Shown in pieces: positions 17,228 through 25,533 of a DNA stretch of 64,000 nucleotides (positions within the stretch are counted from its first letter, which is position 1; every line of letters starts with the position of its first letter). The notes under the pieces were generated by a model. That model did no database searches. It had not been told where the DNA came from and saw only the letters and a program-made list of their open reading frames with translations. Origin of the DNA: DATAXP01 sp036272935 (lineage in GTDB: Bacteria; Planctomycetota; Planctomycetia; Pirellulales; PNKZ01); the NCBI GenBank assembly GCA_036272935.1, contig DATAXP010000154.1:39884-103883 (forward strand), written 5' to 3'. The position numbers were made by a program, and so were the translations under genes.

Positions 17228-18004
17228 TCACCGGCGGATCGTGAAGTTCACTGGCACCAGGCGTTCGCAGGCCACGGCGATGCCGCGACGCCGCCCTGGA
17301 ATGAACCGCCAGCGCTGCACGGTCTCGAGCGCCGCGCGATCGAGCGATGCGGTGCCGCTCGATTGATGGACACGCACGCTGCCGGCGCCGCCGTCGGCTT
17401 CGATGGTCACCCACAGAACTACGACTCCCTGGATTCCAGCCGAAAGTGCTTCGGAAGGATACGGCGGCATGGGGTTGGTCGGCGTGGCACGCGGCTCCTC
17501 GTCGACGTCGGAACCTTCGATCGCCACTGAGAATGGCGATGCCGTTGCGTCGATTTCGGCGATCTCATCCACTTGTTCGCGCTGCTTGCGCGGCACCGGC
17601 TCAGGCAGCTCCAGATCGAGCTGCTCATCGTGTTCGCGCGGCCGCATCTCCGGCGGCAGCGGCGGATCAAGCGGTGCTTGCGCCAGCGCATCGGGGTGTC
17701 GCGGAAGCACGTCACGCTCGGCCTTGCGATCGAGGTCCATCACCGGTTTGACCTTGGCCGGCGGCTCGATCAGCTCGCGCGGGTCGAGCTCGATTTCGCT
17801 TTCCTCGGAGGGCTCGTCCGGCTGGGCCTTCGCGGCCATCGATGCCATGAGCTGCACCGAGGCTCGCCCCTGTTGCTGCGTCCACAGCATCGGCGCTTCG
17901 TCGAGCGCCAAGTACATGCAGCCCAACACCCCGGCGTGGAATGCTGCGCTTGCGGCGCATGAAATGAATTCGCGCATACGTGCCGGCCTACGCAAAAGCA
18001 CCAT
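17228..18004 (-). CDS. tonB: TonB-family energy transducer
   Basis: 258 residues; ATG 17977 is an alternative start and has AGG upstream. The order is a short cytoplasmic tail, one membrane anchor (about 14-33), a long periplasmic linker rich in Pro, Glu and Asp, and a C-terminal TonB domain (about 165-258) with the PPYPSEALSAGIQGVVVLWV and LDRAALETVQRWRF signatures. It should pass the proton-motive force from ExbB/ExbD (not in this window) to outer-membrane receptors such as the one at 11539. It is divergent from the arsR gene and convergent with the ArsI-like gene. Confidence 0.88.
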   Translation of the reverse strand: MVLLRRPARMREFISCAASAAFHAGVLGCMYLALDEAPMLWTQQQGRASVQLMASMAAKAQPDEPSEESEIELDPRELIEPPAKVKPVMDLDRKAERDVLPRHPDALAQAPLDPPLPPEMRPREHDEQLDLELPEPVPRKQREQVDEIAEIDATASPFSVAIEGSDVDEEPRATPTNPMPPYPSEALSAGIQGVVVLWVTIEADGGAGSVRVHQSSGTASLDRAALETVQRWRFIPGRRRGIAVACERLVPVNFTIRR

Positions 18005-18043
18005 CGCCCAATCGCGGACGATCGGCTACGATAACGAAGCGTC

Positions 18044-18080
18044 GCAAGTCAATACTCTAACGGACGTAAGATTGACGTGC
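18044..18080. promoter_or_regulatory. Inverted repeat between tonB and arsR
   Basis: GCAAGTCAAT (18044-18053) and ATTGACGTGC (18071-18080) match as an inverted repeat in 9 of 10 positions, 17 nt apart, in the divergent tonB-arsR gap. A separate perfect palindrome CATTCGAATG lies at 18108-18117, just before the arsR start. Both are candidates for ArsR autoregulation. Confidence 0.35.
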
Positions 18081-18131
18081 AAGCTGCCGGACTCGGGCGG
18101 CCGCGAGCATTCGAATGTGCGGGACGAGCAC

Positions 18132-18449
18132 ATGAAAAGCCCCAAGGAATTCGATCACTGCGCGGATCGGCTCAAGGCGCTGGCCGACCGCGAGCGGTTG
18201 CGGATTATCCAGTGCCTGTTCTCCGGGCCGCATAATGTCGGCGAAGTGGCCCACGCGCTGCGTGAAGACATCGTCAAGGTATCGCATCATTTGGGTGTGC
18301 TGCGCGAGGCCGGCCTGGTGAGCGCCACCAAGCATGGCCGATTCGTGGTCTACGAAATTCCCGCCGACGTCGCGGCCCGCAACCGGCAACATGCCCCGGC
18401 CGGCAACGTGATCGACTTGGGCTGCTGCCGGCTCGACCTGTCGGAATGA
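18132..18449 (+). CDS. ArsR/SmtB-family transcriptional repressor
   Basis: 105 residues from ATG 18132. The winged-helix core is clear (LKALADRERLRIIQCLF, then the recognition helix region VKVSHHLGVLREAGLV and the wing KHGRFVVYEI). The classical ArsR metal motif ELCVCDL is absent. Possible thiol ligands are C10, C28 and the vicinal pair C98-C99 in the C-terminal GCCRLDL, which is a plausible trivalent-arsenic site. These proteins leave DNA when metal is bound. It probably controls the flanking TonB/ArsI cluster. Confidence 0.88.
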   Translation: MKSPKEFDHCADRLKALADRERLRIIQCLFSGPHNVGEVAHALREDIVKVSHHLGVLREAGLVSATKHGRFVVYEIPADVAARNRQHAPAGNVIDLGCCRLDLSE

Positions 18450-18488
18450 ATCGATCGCGCGACGACGGAGCCGACGGAGATTCCCGGC

Positions 18489-19475
18489 ATGAATTACGTG
18501 CGGTTGGGTCGAACGGGATTGAAGGTTTCGCGCATCTGCCTGGGATGCATGAGCTACGGCGTGCCCGAGCGCGGGCCGCATCCGTGGACGCTCGACGAGG
18601 CGCAAAGCCGGCCATTCCTGGCCCGGGCGCTGGAGCTAGGCATCAATTTTTTCGACACGGCCAACGTCTATTCCGACGGCACGAGCGAAGAGATCGTCGG
18701 CCGAGCGCTGGGCGAGATGGCCCGCCGCGAGGAACTGGTCATCGCCACCAAGGTACACGGCCGAATGCGTTCCGACGTGAACGGCCGCGGCCTTTCGCGC
18801 AAAGCAATTCTCACCGAGATCGACGCCAGCCTGCGACGGCTCAAGACCGATTACGTCGACCTGTACCAGATTCATCGCTGGGACTACGACACGCCGATCG
18901 AAGAGACACTCGAAGCGCTGCACGACGTGGTGCGTGCCGGCAAGGCGCGGTACATCGGAGCGTCGAGCATGTACGCCTGGCAATTCTGCCAGGCATTGCA
19001 CCTGGCCGATCGGCACGGCTGGACGCGGTTCGTCTCGATGCAGGACTACTACAACCTGCTGTACCGCGAGGAAGAGCGCGAGATGCTCGGGCTGTGCGCG
19101 GCCGCTGGCGTCGGCGTGCTACCGTGGAGCCCGTTGGCACGCGGCCGGCTGGCGCGACCGTGGAACGAGCGGAGCAGCACCGAGCGCGCCGCAACCGATG
19201 AGTTCGGCAAGACGCTTTATGCAGCGACGGAGGAGGCCGACTGGCGCGTGGTCGATCGGGTCGTTGAGTTGGCCGCGGCCCGCGGTGTGCCGCAGGCGCA
19301 AATCGCGCTGGCGTGGGTGCTGCACAAGACGGTGGTGACCTCGCCGATCGTGGGTGCGACGAAGCCACATCATCTGGACGATGCGATTGCCGCGCTAGCG
19401 ATCAAGCTCTCGGCCGACGAGCTAACGAAGCTCGAAGAGCCTTACGTGCCGCATCCGGTGCTGGGTTTTACGTGA
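18489..19475 (+). CDS. Aldo/keto reductase
   Basis: 328 residues, the normal length for the family. A cytosolic NADPH-dependent (beta/alpha)8 enzyme that reduces aldehydes and ketones. The catalytic tetrad is present: D56, Y61, K88 and H129. The N-terminal MNYVRLGRTGLKVSRICLG and the SPLARGRLARPW segment place it with the YghZ/voltage-gated-potassium-channel-beta-like group. It starts 39 nt after arsR on the same strand and may be co-regulated with it. The substrate is unknown. Confidence 0.9.
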   Translation: MNYVRLGRTGLKVSRICLGCMSYGVPERGPHPWTLDEAQSRPFLARALELGINFFDTANVYSDGTSEEIVGRALGEMARREELVIATKVHGRMRSDVNGRGLSRKAILTEIDASLRRLKTDYVDLYQIHRWDYDTPIEETLEALHDVVRAGKARYIGASSMYAWQFCQALHLADRHGWTRFVSMQDYYNLLYREEEREMLGLCAAAGVGVLPWSPLARGRLARPWNERSSTERAATDEFGKTLYAATEEADWRVVDRVVELAAARGVPQAQIALAWVLHKTVVTSPIVGATKPHHLDDAIAALAIKLSADELTKLEEPYVPHPVLGFT

Positions 19476-19654
19476 TCCCGGCATTTGCCCAGTACTGCCT
19501 GGCGCGGTCGTAACGAGCGATTGGTCGCGAAGTGCGATGGGTGCCAAACGCATTCGTTGACCCTTCCGGCAGCAGCCCTTAGGATGAACGATACGCCCGT
19601 CGGCCCATGGACCACGCCGGCCGCGGCGACCCGACGACAGGATTCAGGATAGCA

Positions 19655-21307
19655 ATGGGACGATATCGACGCTTTCGGCGAAGCTGGTGGGGCACGCTCG
19701 AAGACGCGCTGGCTTGGTCGGTATCGTGGATCGTGCAGATGCTGATGCTGCCGGTGGTTTGGCTGTCGCACATGCAACGGTCGATCGGCTTCTTCCTGTC
19801 GCGCTTTCGGCGGCGCGGGGGACGCACCAATTGGTTCTTGGCGGTGCCGGCGCTTTTGATGCGTCCGGTATTTGAATTCGGCCGGCTGTTGCGATGGATT
19901 GTCGATCTGGCGATTGGCTGGTGGCCGCAAGCCCAGTGGCGGTTCCTGTTTCAAGGAATGCCGGCGATCTTGTTCGCCGGGCTGGCGATTGTGCCGATCG
20001 TCGGTCCGACTGCGACGAAGGATACGCAGCAGTACTACGAGGCGGCCCGCGACGCGTTCGACCGCAAAGACTACGCGGCTGCCGAGGTGTTTTATCGGGC
20101 GCTGGTGCAGCTCGAGCCTGGGAACGACGTGTTCCGCTACAACCTGGCGAAAACCGTCGAAGAGGAAGGGAAGCACGACGAGGCACTGGCGATTATGACG
20201 ACGCTGGCCCCGCGCGATTCGCAGGGATTCGCGCCGGCCCACCTGTGGCAGGCGGTGCAACTGCTGCGCGATCCGACTGGCGGCCAGGCGGCGGTCGAGT
20301 TGGCCGAGGCGCATTTGCTGCGGGCAGTGCGCGGGCGTGGGCAGGTGGCCACCGACGCCCACGCATTCCTCGGACAGTTGTACCTGGCTTCAGGCCGGTT
20401 GAAGCAGGCGGAGGAGCATTTTGCGGCCGCGACGGACGGTCGCCCGGAATTGTGGATCGCCCTGGCCCGGGTCCACGTGTTGCAGGGACAGCGCGAGGTG
20501 GGCCGCCGCGACGCCGAAAAAGCGCTCGAGATTTACGGCCGCCTGGAGCAGTCCGACCTGGACGACCACGAATCGCGTCTGTTCACGTCCGAGGCGCTTA
20601 CGTTCCTGGAGCGGTTCAGCGATGCGGCGGCGGTGCTCGACAAGGGCTACAAAATCAGCACCGATCCGCGTTATCCGGTGGCCCTGGGACGGGTGTACTT
20701 GACCTGGGCCGAAGCGCAAAGGCGATCGCCGCAAGCCAGGACGGCGGATATCCAAGCGCTGCTCATCCGCTCGTTCGAGTGCGATCCGACCAGCCGGCTG
20801 TTGCTGCGGCGGCTGATTAACGGCCTCAAAGCCGACGGCGCCGAGGCTGAAATTGTGCGCGGCGTGGTGCGGGCTGCCTTGGGACGTGGTAAGTCGCTGG
20901 AAGTGGTCAACGTGCTGCTTTCGGTCGATGCTTCCGACCGGGGCGAGATGGATTCTGCCCAGATTTACCTCACGCGGGCACGGCAGATCGATCGCCGGGT
21001 ACCACGATTGATCAGCGACATGGCGCATTCGTACGTCGATTTTCCGCCGCCGAGCGTCGCACAGGCGATGGGGCTGGTCGAACTCGGGCTGAAAATCTGG
21101 CCCGACGATCCCGATCTGCGTTCTTGCCGTGGCGATTTGAATGCCCGCAACGGGCAATGGCTCGACGCGCTGATGGACTTGGAGGTTGCCGTGCGAGCGA
21201 AGCCGAACGATCGGAACCTGCACCGGCTGATTGGCGAGGTGTACCAGCAAATGGGCATGGCCGACAAAGCGGCCGACCATTTCCGCCGTTATCAACAAAT
21301 CAAGTAA
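19655..21307 (+). CDS. Membrane-anchored TPR protein
   Basis: 550 residues from ATG 19655 (a CAGGATAG stretch lies upstream; the open frame begins at 19607). The basic N-terminus is followed by two or three hydrophobic segments (about 15-40, 60-80 and 105-125). From about residue 128 to the end come tetratricopeptide-like helices (YYEAARDAFDRKDYAAAEVFYRAL, FLGQLYLASGRLKQAEEHF, the last near DALMDLEVAVRA). No catalytic motif is seen. TPR arrays bind other proteins. It lies directly upstream of a second TPR protein, so the two may act in one complex. Confidence 0.8.
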   Translation: MGRYRRFRRSWWGTLEDALAWSVSWIVQMLMLPVVWLSHMQRSIGFFLSRFRRRGGRTNWFLAVPALLMRPVFEFGRLLRWIVDLAIGWWPQAQWRFLFQGMPAILFAGLAIVPIVGPTATKDTQQYYEAARDAFDRKDYAAAEVFYRALVQLEPGNDVFRYNLAKTVEEEGKHDEALAIMTTLAPRDSQGFAPAHLWQAVQLLRDPTGGQAAVELAEAHLLRAVRGRGQVATDAHAFLGQLYLASGRLKQAEEHFAAATDGRPELWIALARVHVLQGQREVGRRDAEKALEIYGRLEQSDLDDHESRLFTSEALTFLERFSDAAAVLDKGYKISTDPRYPVALGRVYLTWAEAQRRSPQARTADIQALLIRSFECDPTSRLLLRRLINGLKADGAEAEIVRGVVRAALGRGKSLEVVNVLLSVDASDRGEMDSAQIYLTRARQIDRRVPRLISDMAHSYVDFPPPSVAQAMGLVELGLKIWPDDPDLRSCRGDLNARNGQWLDALMDLEVAVRAKPNDRNLHRLIGEVYQQMGMADKAADHFRRYQQIK

Positions 21308-21510
21308 GAAAACGGCTCCCGCGGCAACTGTCTTGTCGCTTGTGCGTTCTGCATGGAATTGGGAGCTTGTGAAAGTTGTTCAATTCTCAATTTCCGCGCG
21401 CCAAACCGTTGAACGGAAGGTGCCTTTTCCTGTTAAATGCAGCGAACGAAACTAGACCGCCGCATATTCCCCCGTCTTTTACATATTCGCGTTTCCTGGG
21501 AGACCCACGC

Positions 21511-23103
21511 ATGCCGTTCCTTGGACTAAATTCGTTACTCGCGCGGTACTCGATCGCAGGCGCCGCGCTACTGGTAGTGCTTGGCACTGCCCCGTCAGCA
21601 ATGGCGAAGCTGGATGAGAACCAGCTCAACGTTTTCGGCCTCGATCCGAAATACAATGGCAAGGGCTCCGAGGAGCTGGAAAAGGCTTGGAAATCGCTGC
21701 AGGAAGGGAACGGCGACCGGGCTTTTGAGCTGTTGAAAAACGCCAAGTCAGAAGACAAGGCTCTGCCGCCGGCGCGCGTGCTGTTGGCGCGAATGTTGTT
21801 TGCCGCCAATCAGCCGCAGCTCATCAATCTGGCTCGGCAGACGCTTGAGAAGGCCGCCGCCGATCCCGACGACAGCAAGAGCCCCGAAGTGCCGCTGTTG
21901 TTTGGCAACTTGGCCGTGGCTGAGGGGCGCCTATCGGACGCCGAACTGCAATATACAAAAGCCCTATCGCAGGCACCGATGGTGTTTTCGCCGAACCCCA
22001 AGGATCCGGCATTTCAGCGTTTCCAACGCCAAGTGTACGCGGGTTTGACTAGCGTTTACGAAGCACGACAAGATTGGCTTAAAGCCAAGCAGTCGGCGAT
22101 GTCGTGGCTCGAAGCAGCCCAGAACGACAAGTCGCAGCAAGCCGCGGCTGAAAGCCGGCTGGGTCGGTCGGCGTTCCTTTCCGGTGACCGAGAGGCGGCT
22201 CGCGATCATTTCGAGAAGGCCTATGGCGACGATTCCAAGATCGAGTACCCGTTGATCTCGCTGGGGCTGATGGCCTCGCAAGCCAACGAGCCGGACAAAA
22301 AGCCGACGGCCGAAGAGTACTTCGATGAAGCACTGGCTGCGGCCGACAGCGGCAAGGTGAAGGACTCGAAAACCGTGGCGGCCATTCACGCCCAGGTTTC
22401 GCAGTGGATGCTGCTCAACAGCAAGACCGAGGAAGCGGCCAAGCAGGCCGTCAAGGCGATGAACGCCGACCCTAACTCCGACGCGTTTAAGCGACTGTGC
22501 GGGTTGATCGCCTTGTATCAGAAGAACTATCCGGAAGCGGAGCGCCTCTTCTCGGAAATGTACAACAAGAATCCGGCCGACTTCGGCGCCAGCAACAGCT
22601 TGGCCTTGGCACTGATTGAAGACAATGGCAAAGACGCGACCGCTAAGCATGATCGGGCTGTGAGCATTGCCGAGGTCAATGCCCGCGCCAATCCGCGTTC
22701 GGTCGAGGCAGCGGCCACGCTGGGCTGGATCTACTTCAAGCAGAAGCGAATGGCCGAGGCCGAGCAGGCGTTGAAGGCCGCCTTGTCGGTCGGCCAGGCC
22801 AGTTCCGATACGGCTTACTACTATGCCAACGTGTTGATCGCAGCCAACCGCTTCGACGACGCGATCAAGGTGCTGCAGCAAGCGCTGGCGGTGACGGGAC
22901 CGTTTGCCCATCGTCGCGACGCCGAAGAATTGCTGCACCGTTACCGCCCGGACATCGACATTCAGTCACTGAAGCAGGAGAAGGTGTCGGCCACGACGAG
23001 CGGCAAGAGCAGTTCGTCGACCACCGACGAAGAAGAGAAGAGCGAGTCGAGCAAGCCAAGTAAGCCAACGCCGGTCCCCGGCAAGTCGTCGAGCGGCAAG
23101 TAA
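21511..23103 (+). CDS. Secreted TPR protein
   Basis: 530 residues from ATG 21511, chosen for the GGGAGA site upstream and because it gives a good signal peptide (hydrophobic core 14-27, cleavage near AMA-KL). Residues 60-480 are tetratricopeptide repeats (for example AEAAATLGWIYFKQKRMAEAEQALKAAL). The C-terminal 50 residues are Ser/Thr/Lys/Glu-rich and disordered. The mature protein should be periplasmic or exported. The function is unknown. It is followed by a strong terminator. Confidence 0.8.
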   Translation: MPFLGLNSLLARYSIAGAALLVVLGTAPSAMAKLDENQLNVFGLDPKYNGKGSEELEKAWKSLQEGNGDRAFELLKNAKSEDKALPPARVLLARMLFAANQPQLINLARQTLEKAAADPDDSKSPEVPLLFGNLAVAEGRLSDAELQYTKALSQAPMVFSPNPKDPAFQRFQRQVYAGLTSVYEARQDWLKAKQSAMSWLEAAQNDKSQQAAAESRLGRSAFLSGDREAARDHFEKAYGDDSKIEYPLISLGLMASQANEPDKKPTAEEYFDEALAAADSGKVKDSKTVAAIHAQVSQWMLLNSKTEEAAKQAVKAMNADPNSDAFKRLCGLIALYQKNYPEAERLFSEMYNKNPADFGASNSLALALIEDNGKDATAKHDRAVSIAEVNARANPRSVEAAATLGWIYFKQKRMAEAEQALKAALSVGQASSDTAYYYANVLIAANRFDDAIKVLQQALAVTGPFAHRRDAEELLHRYRPDIDIQSLKQEKVSATTSGKSSSSTTDEEEKSESSKPSKPTPVPGKSSSGK

Positions 23104-23124
23104 GGTTGCCGCAGCGCGATCGTT

Positions 23125-23164
23125 GCCCCCCGCACGCTTATACAGCGTGCGGGGGGCTTTTTTT
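23125..23164 (+). terminator. Intrinsic terminator of the TPR gene pair
   Basis: Perfect 13-bp GC-rich stem (23125-23137 with 23145-23157), 7-nt loop TTATACA and seven T immediately after. It ends transcription of the plus-strand TPR genes. The stop codon of the convergent YdcF-like gene (TAA on the minus strand, 23138-23140) lies in its loop. Confidence 0.95.
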
Positions 23165-23884
23165 GCGCGCCAACCTTCTGACCAACGCCGTGGCAACGAT
23201 ACAAGCGATCGCGATGGCCGCCACCCAGTACGCGCCGTTACCGTATCGCAGCCAATACGCCAGCAGCTTGACGTACTCGCTGGTGTAGGCGTTCAGCCCG
23301 CTGGCGACGTGCCACCACCGCTGGGGCCGAAAATCGTCCGATGGCGCGGAGATCATGACCAGGCGCACTGGCGAGCCGGCCAGCACGCGCTCGAATACCC
23401 AGCGAGCACGGCGGGTGTGAAAGTCGTTGGTGACCACGGCCAGCGACGTGGCATGCTCGCCGGCCAGCCACTTGGCAACTGCCCGAGCATCGTCGAACGT
23501 GCTGAGATTAGCCCCTTCGAGCAGTACGATCTTTTCCTGCGACACGCCGCGCGCCAGCAACACCTTGCGCACGACGTAATCGTCGGCAAACGCGCGCTCT
23601 TCGATCACCTCGACGCCGCGACGCGCTTGGGGAATGATCGCACGGTCGGCAAGTCCCACACGCACCAGGGCCGCCGCCACGAACGGCCGTGTGTTCGGTT
23701 CGCCCGAAAGCACGACGACAGCATCGACCGGGCACGGTTCCTCTCCGACGTCGAGCCACATGCCCATCGCCGCCAGGACTGGTACCCGTACGAAGTATCC
23801 TACGGCAACCAGCGCCAATGCGCCACACAGCACCGTCGTGCAGCCCAGAACTCGCCGTCGTGGCTTTCGTTCGTCGGTGCTCAA
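23138..23884 (-). CDS. YdcF/DUF218-family membrane protein
   Basis: 248 residues if the TTG at 23884 is the start. That codon overlaps the upstream stop (TTGA), matching the coupling seen elsewhere; the open frame itself extends to 24049. A membrane segment lies near residues 15-37 and another near the C-terminus (YWVAAIAIACIVATALV). The DUF218 core is visible in VDAVVVLSGEPN, NLSTFDDARAVAKWL and VVTNDFHTRRARWVF. The family (ElyC, SanA, YdcF) is linked to envelope and peptidoglycan precursor homeostasis. It is the last gene of the group following wzc. Confidence 0.78.
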   Translation of the reverse strand: MSTDERKPRRRVLGCTTVLCGALALVAVGYFVRVPVLAAMGMWLDVGEEPCPVDAVVVLSGEPNTRPFVAAALVRVGLADRAIIPQARRGVEVIEERAFADDYVVRKVLLARGVSQEKIVLLEGANLSTFDDARAVAKWLAGEHATSLAVVTNDFHTRRARWVFERVLAGSPVRLVMISAPSDDFRPQRWWHVASGLNAYTSEYVKLLAYWLRYGNGAYWVAAIAIACIVATALVRRLARKKSPPHAV

Positions 23885-24597
23885 AGATGCGACCCGCTGT
23901 GCAGCGATTTGCTGCGCAGCGATTTCTCGTATTGGTCCGGGTCCCAGTCGTCCGGCTCGGGGTGCATTTCTCCGAAACAGACTTCGATCGCCAGGCCAAT
24001 CCAGGCGCTCAGCAGTGATTTGGCCGAGAGCCGATCGCGCCACCAGCAACGCTCGTCAAGCTCCCGGTCGGCAATGGCCACGATCCGCATGCGCTGGGCT
24101 AGCGCCGGCTCGACGTAGCGATCGCGCTCCAGTGCGAGCCGGCGCCCCTCGAGTCGCGGACAAAGCACAATCGCCGTGGCTTCCGAGCGCTCGGCAAGCC
24201 ACGCGGCGACGTCACGGAGCGAATCGGCCGACGTACGTGCTGCGCGGGGTGTGATGTCGACCATCTCGGCCGCGATGCCCGCCAGAGCCAGACGATGCCG
24301 AGCCAGAGCCTCGCGCGGCGGAATAATGTTGAAGCGTACAATCCGCGACGGATGCCAGCGCGACAGCAGGACGCGCTGGGCGAGCTTTTCTCGCACGAGC
24401 CGGGGGGCCTGTTCGTACACTTGGTCACCGCCCAGTGGCACCACGTAGTCGGCCGGGCCAGTTCCTTCGTCGACCACCAAGAAGTGCAACGTCTCCCGCA
24501 GCAAGCTGGGGGCGGCCACGCTGATGGCGACGATCGCCAGGCACACGGCTCCCCAGCGCACCGGCCTGCGGATGCAACGATGTCGGGAGCTGGGCAC
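23881..24597 (-). CDS. YdcF-like membrane-anchored protein
   Basis: 238 residues from a GTG at 24597, 2 nt after the stop of the upstream gene. An N-terminal membrane anchor (about 14-33) is followed by a domain that resembles a degenerate DUF218 fold (ADYVVPLGGDQV, then ARTSADSLRDVAAWLAERSE, then AIVLCPRLEGRR). The conserved acidic and histidine residues of YdcF are partly lost. It overlaps the next YdcF-like gene by 4 nt, so the pair is probably co-produced. The role is unknown. The open frame extends to 25020, but that part is antisense-like shadow of the TPR gene. Confidence 0.65.
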   Translation of the reverse strand: MPSSRHRCIRRPVRWGAVCLAIVAISVAAPSLLRETLHFLVVDEGTGPADYVVPLGGDQVYEQAPRLVREKLAQRVLLSRWHPSRIVRFNIIPPREALARHRLALAGIAAEMVDITPRAARTSADSLRDVAAWLAERSEATAIVLCPRLEGRRLALERDRYVEPALAQRMRIVAIADRELDERCWWRDRLSAKSLLSAWIGLAIEVCFGEMHPEPDDWDPDQYEKSLRSKSLHSGSHL

Positions 24598-24599
24598 GC

Positions 24600-25517
24600 C
24601 TACTTCTCGAAGATTCCTCGGACCATCGCCCGCGAGTGCTCGTCGAGGCCCAGCGGCAGCGCCGCCTCGTAATCGCGCCGCGCGTCGTCCGTGCGGCCGA
24701 GCTGCAGGTTCGCCAGGCAACGAATAAAGTACGCGTCGGGGATGCGCGGGTTCATTCGCAAGGCGGTTGTGGCGTCGGCGATCGCTTCCTGCTGCCGGCG
24801 ATTGTTGAGCTGCGCGACGCTGCGCCACACAAACGCCACTACGTTGTCCGGTACCAGCTCGACGGCCCGGTTCAGATCGGCCAGCGCCCGTCCCTCGCGG
24901 TGCATTCTGAGGTAGGTCGAGCCGCGTTCGATGTACAGTCCGCCCGACTTGGGCTGGCGGCGAATGGCGGCATCGAAGTTGGGGATTGCGCGGCTGAACT
25001 CCCCCTTGGCCACGTAGCACAAGGCCAGCAACTCGTAGCCGCGAACGTCCTCCGGGTTACTTGCAATCGCGGTGTTGGCCCCGGGAATCGCCTCGTCGAG
25101 GCGGCCCTTGTTGAAATCGTCCAAGGCGCGATCGAACGCCGCGTTGTCGACTTCAGCCGGGTCATCGAACGTGCTGCGAATCTGTGGAATGGCCGCGAGC
25201 TGTTCGTCGACGATCCGGCCGAAATCGGTCGGCGTGCCGCCAAGCATCGGCACGCTGCTTCCAATTGTCGGTGCAGCCGGCAGCGACGCAGACTCGCCGA
25301 CGTCAGGTTCTAGCTCGTGATTGCTGCGCTGATCGTCGCGGCGCTGGGCGAGGCTGGCGTCGCCGAACGGTGCAAGATTCAACGGCTGGCGTTCGGTCTC
25401 GACCGACACTTCGGGCGGCGTAAAGTGCCCGGCGTTCTTGTTTTGGCAGCCGACCAGCGCTAGCGCCGCAAAAATCGCCGCGTGCAGTCTTGCCGACGAA
25501 AGCGAACGTTGGACCAT
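24600..25517 (-). CDS. TPR lipoprotein
   Basis: 305 residues from ATG 25517; the upstream part of the open frame overlaps wzc and is discarded. The signal peptide ends with a lipobox (ALALVGC), so Cys is lipidated. A Ser/Pro/Glu-rich linker leads to tetratricopeptide repeats from about residue 125 to the C-terminus (FDRALDDFNKGRLDEAI, ALCYVAKGEFSRAIPNF, ANLQLGRTDDARRDYEAAL). It lies 16 nt after wzc. TPR lipoproteins in polysaccharide loci often organise outer-membrane export (PilF/AlgK-like), and that is a reasonable guess here. Confidence 0.82.
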   Translation of the reverse strand: MVQRSLSSARLHAAIFAALALVGCQNKNAGHFTPPEVSVETERQPLNLAPFGDASLAQRRDDQRSNHELEPDVGESASLPAAPTIGSSVPMLGGTPTDFGRIVDEQLAAIPQIRSTFDDPAEVDNAAFDRALDDFNKGRLDEAIPGANTAIASNPEDVRGYELLALCYVAKGEFSRAIPNFDAAIRRQPKSGGLYIERGSTYLRMHREGRALADLNRAVELVPDNVVAFVWRSVAQLNNRRQQEAIADATTALRMNPRIPDAYFIRCLANLQLGRTDDARRDYEAALPLGLDEHSRAMVRGIFEK

Positions 25518-25533
25518 GGCATCGCGGCGTACG

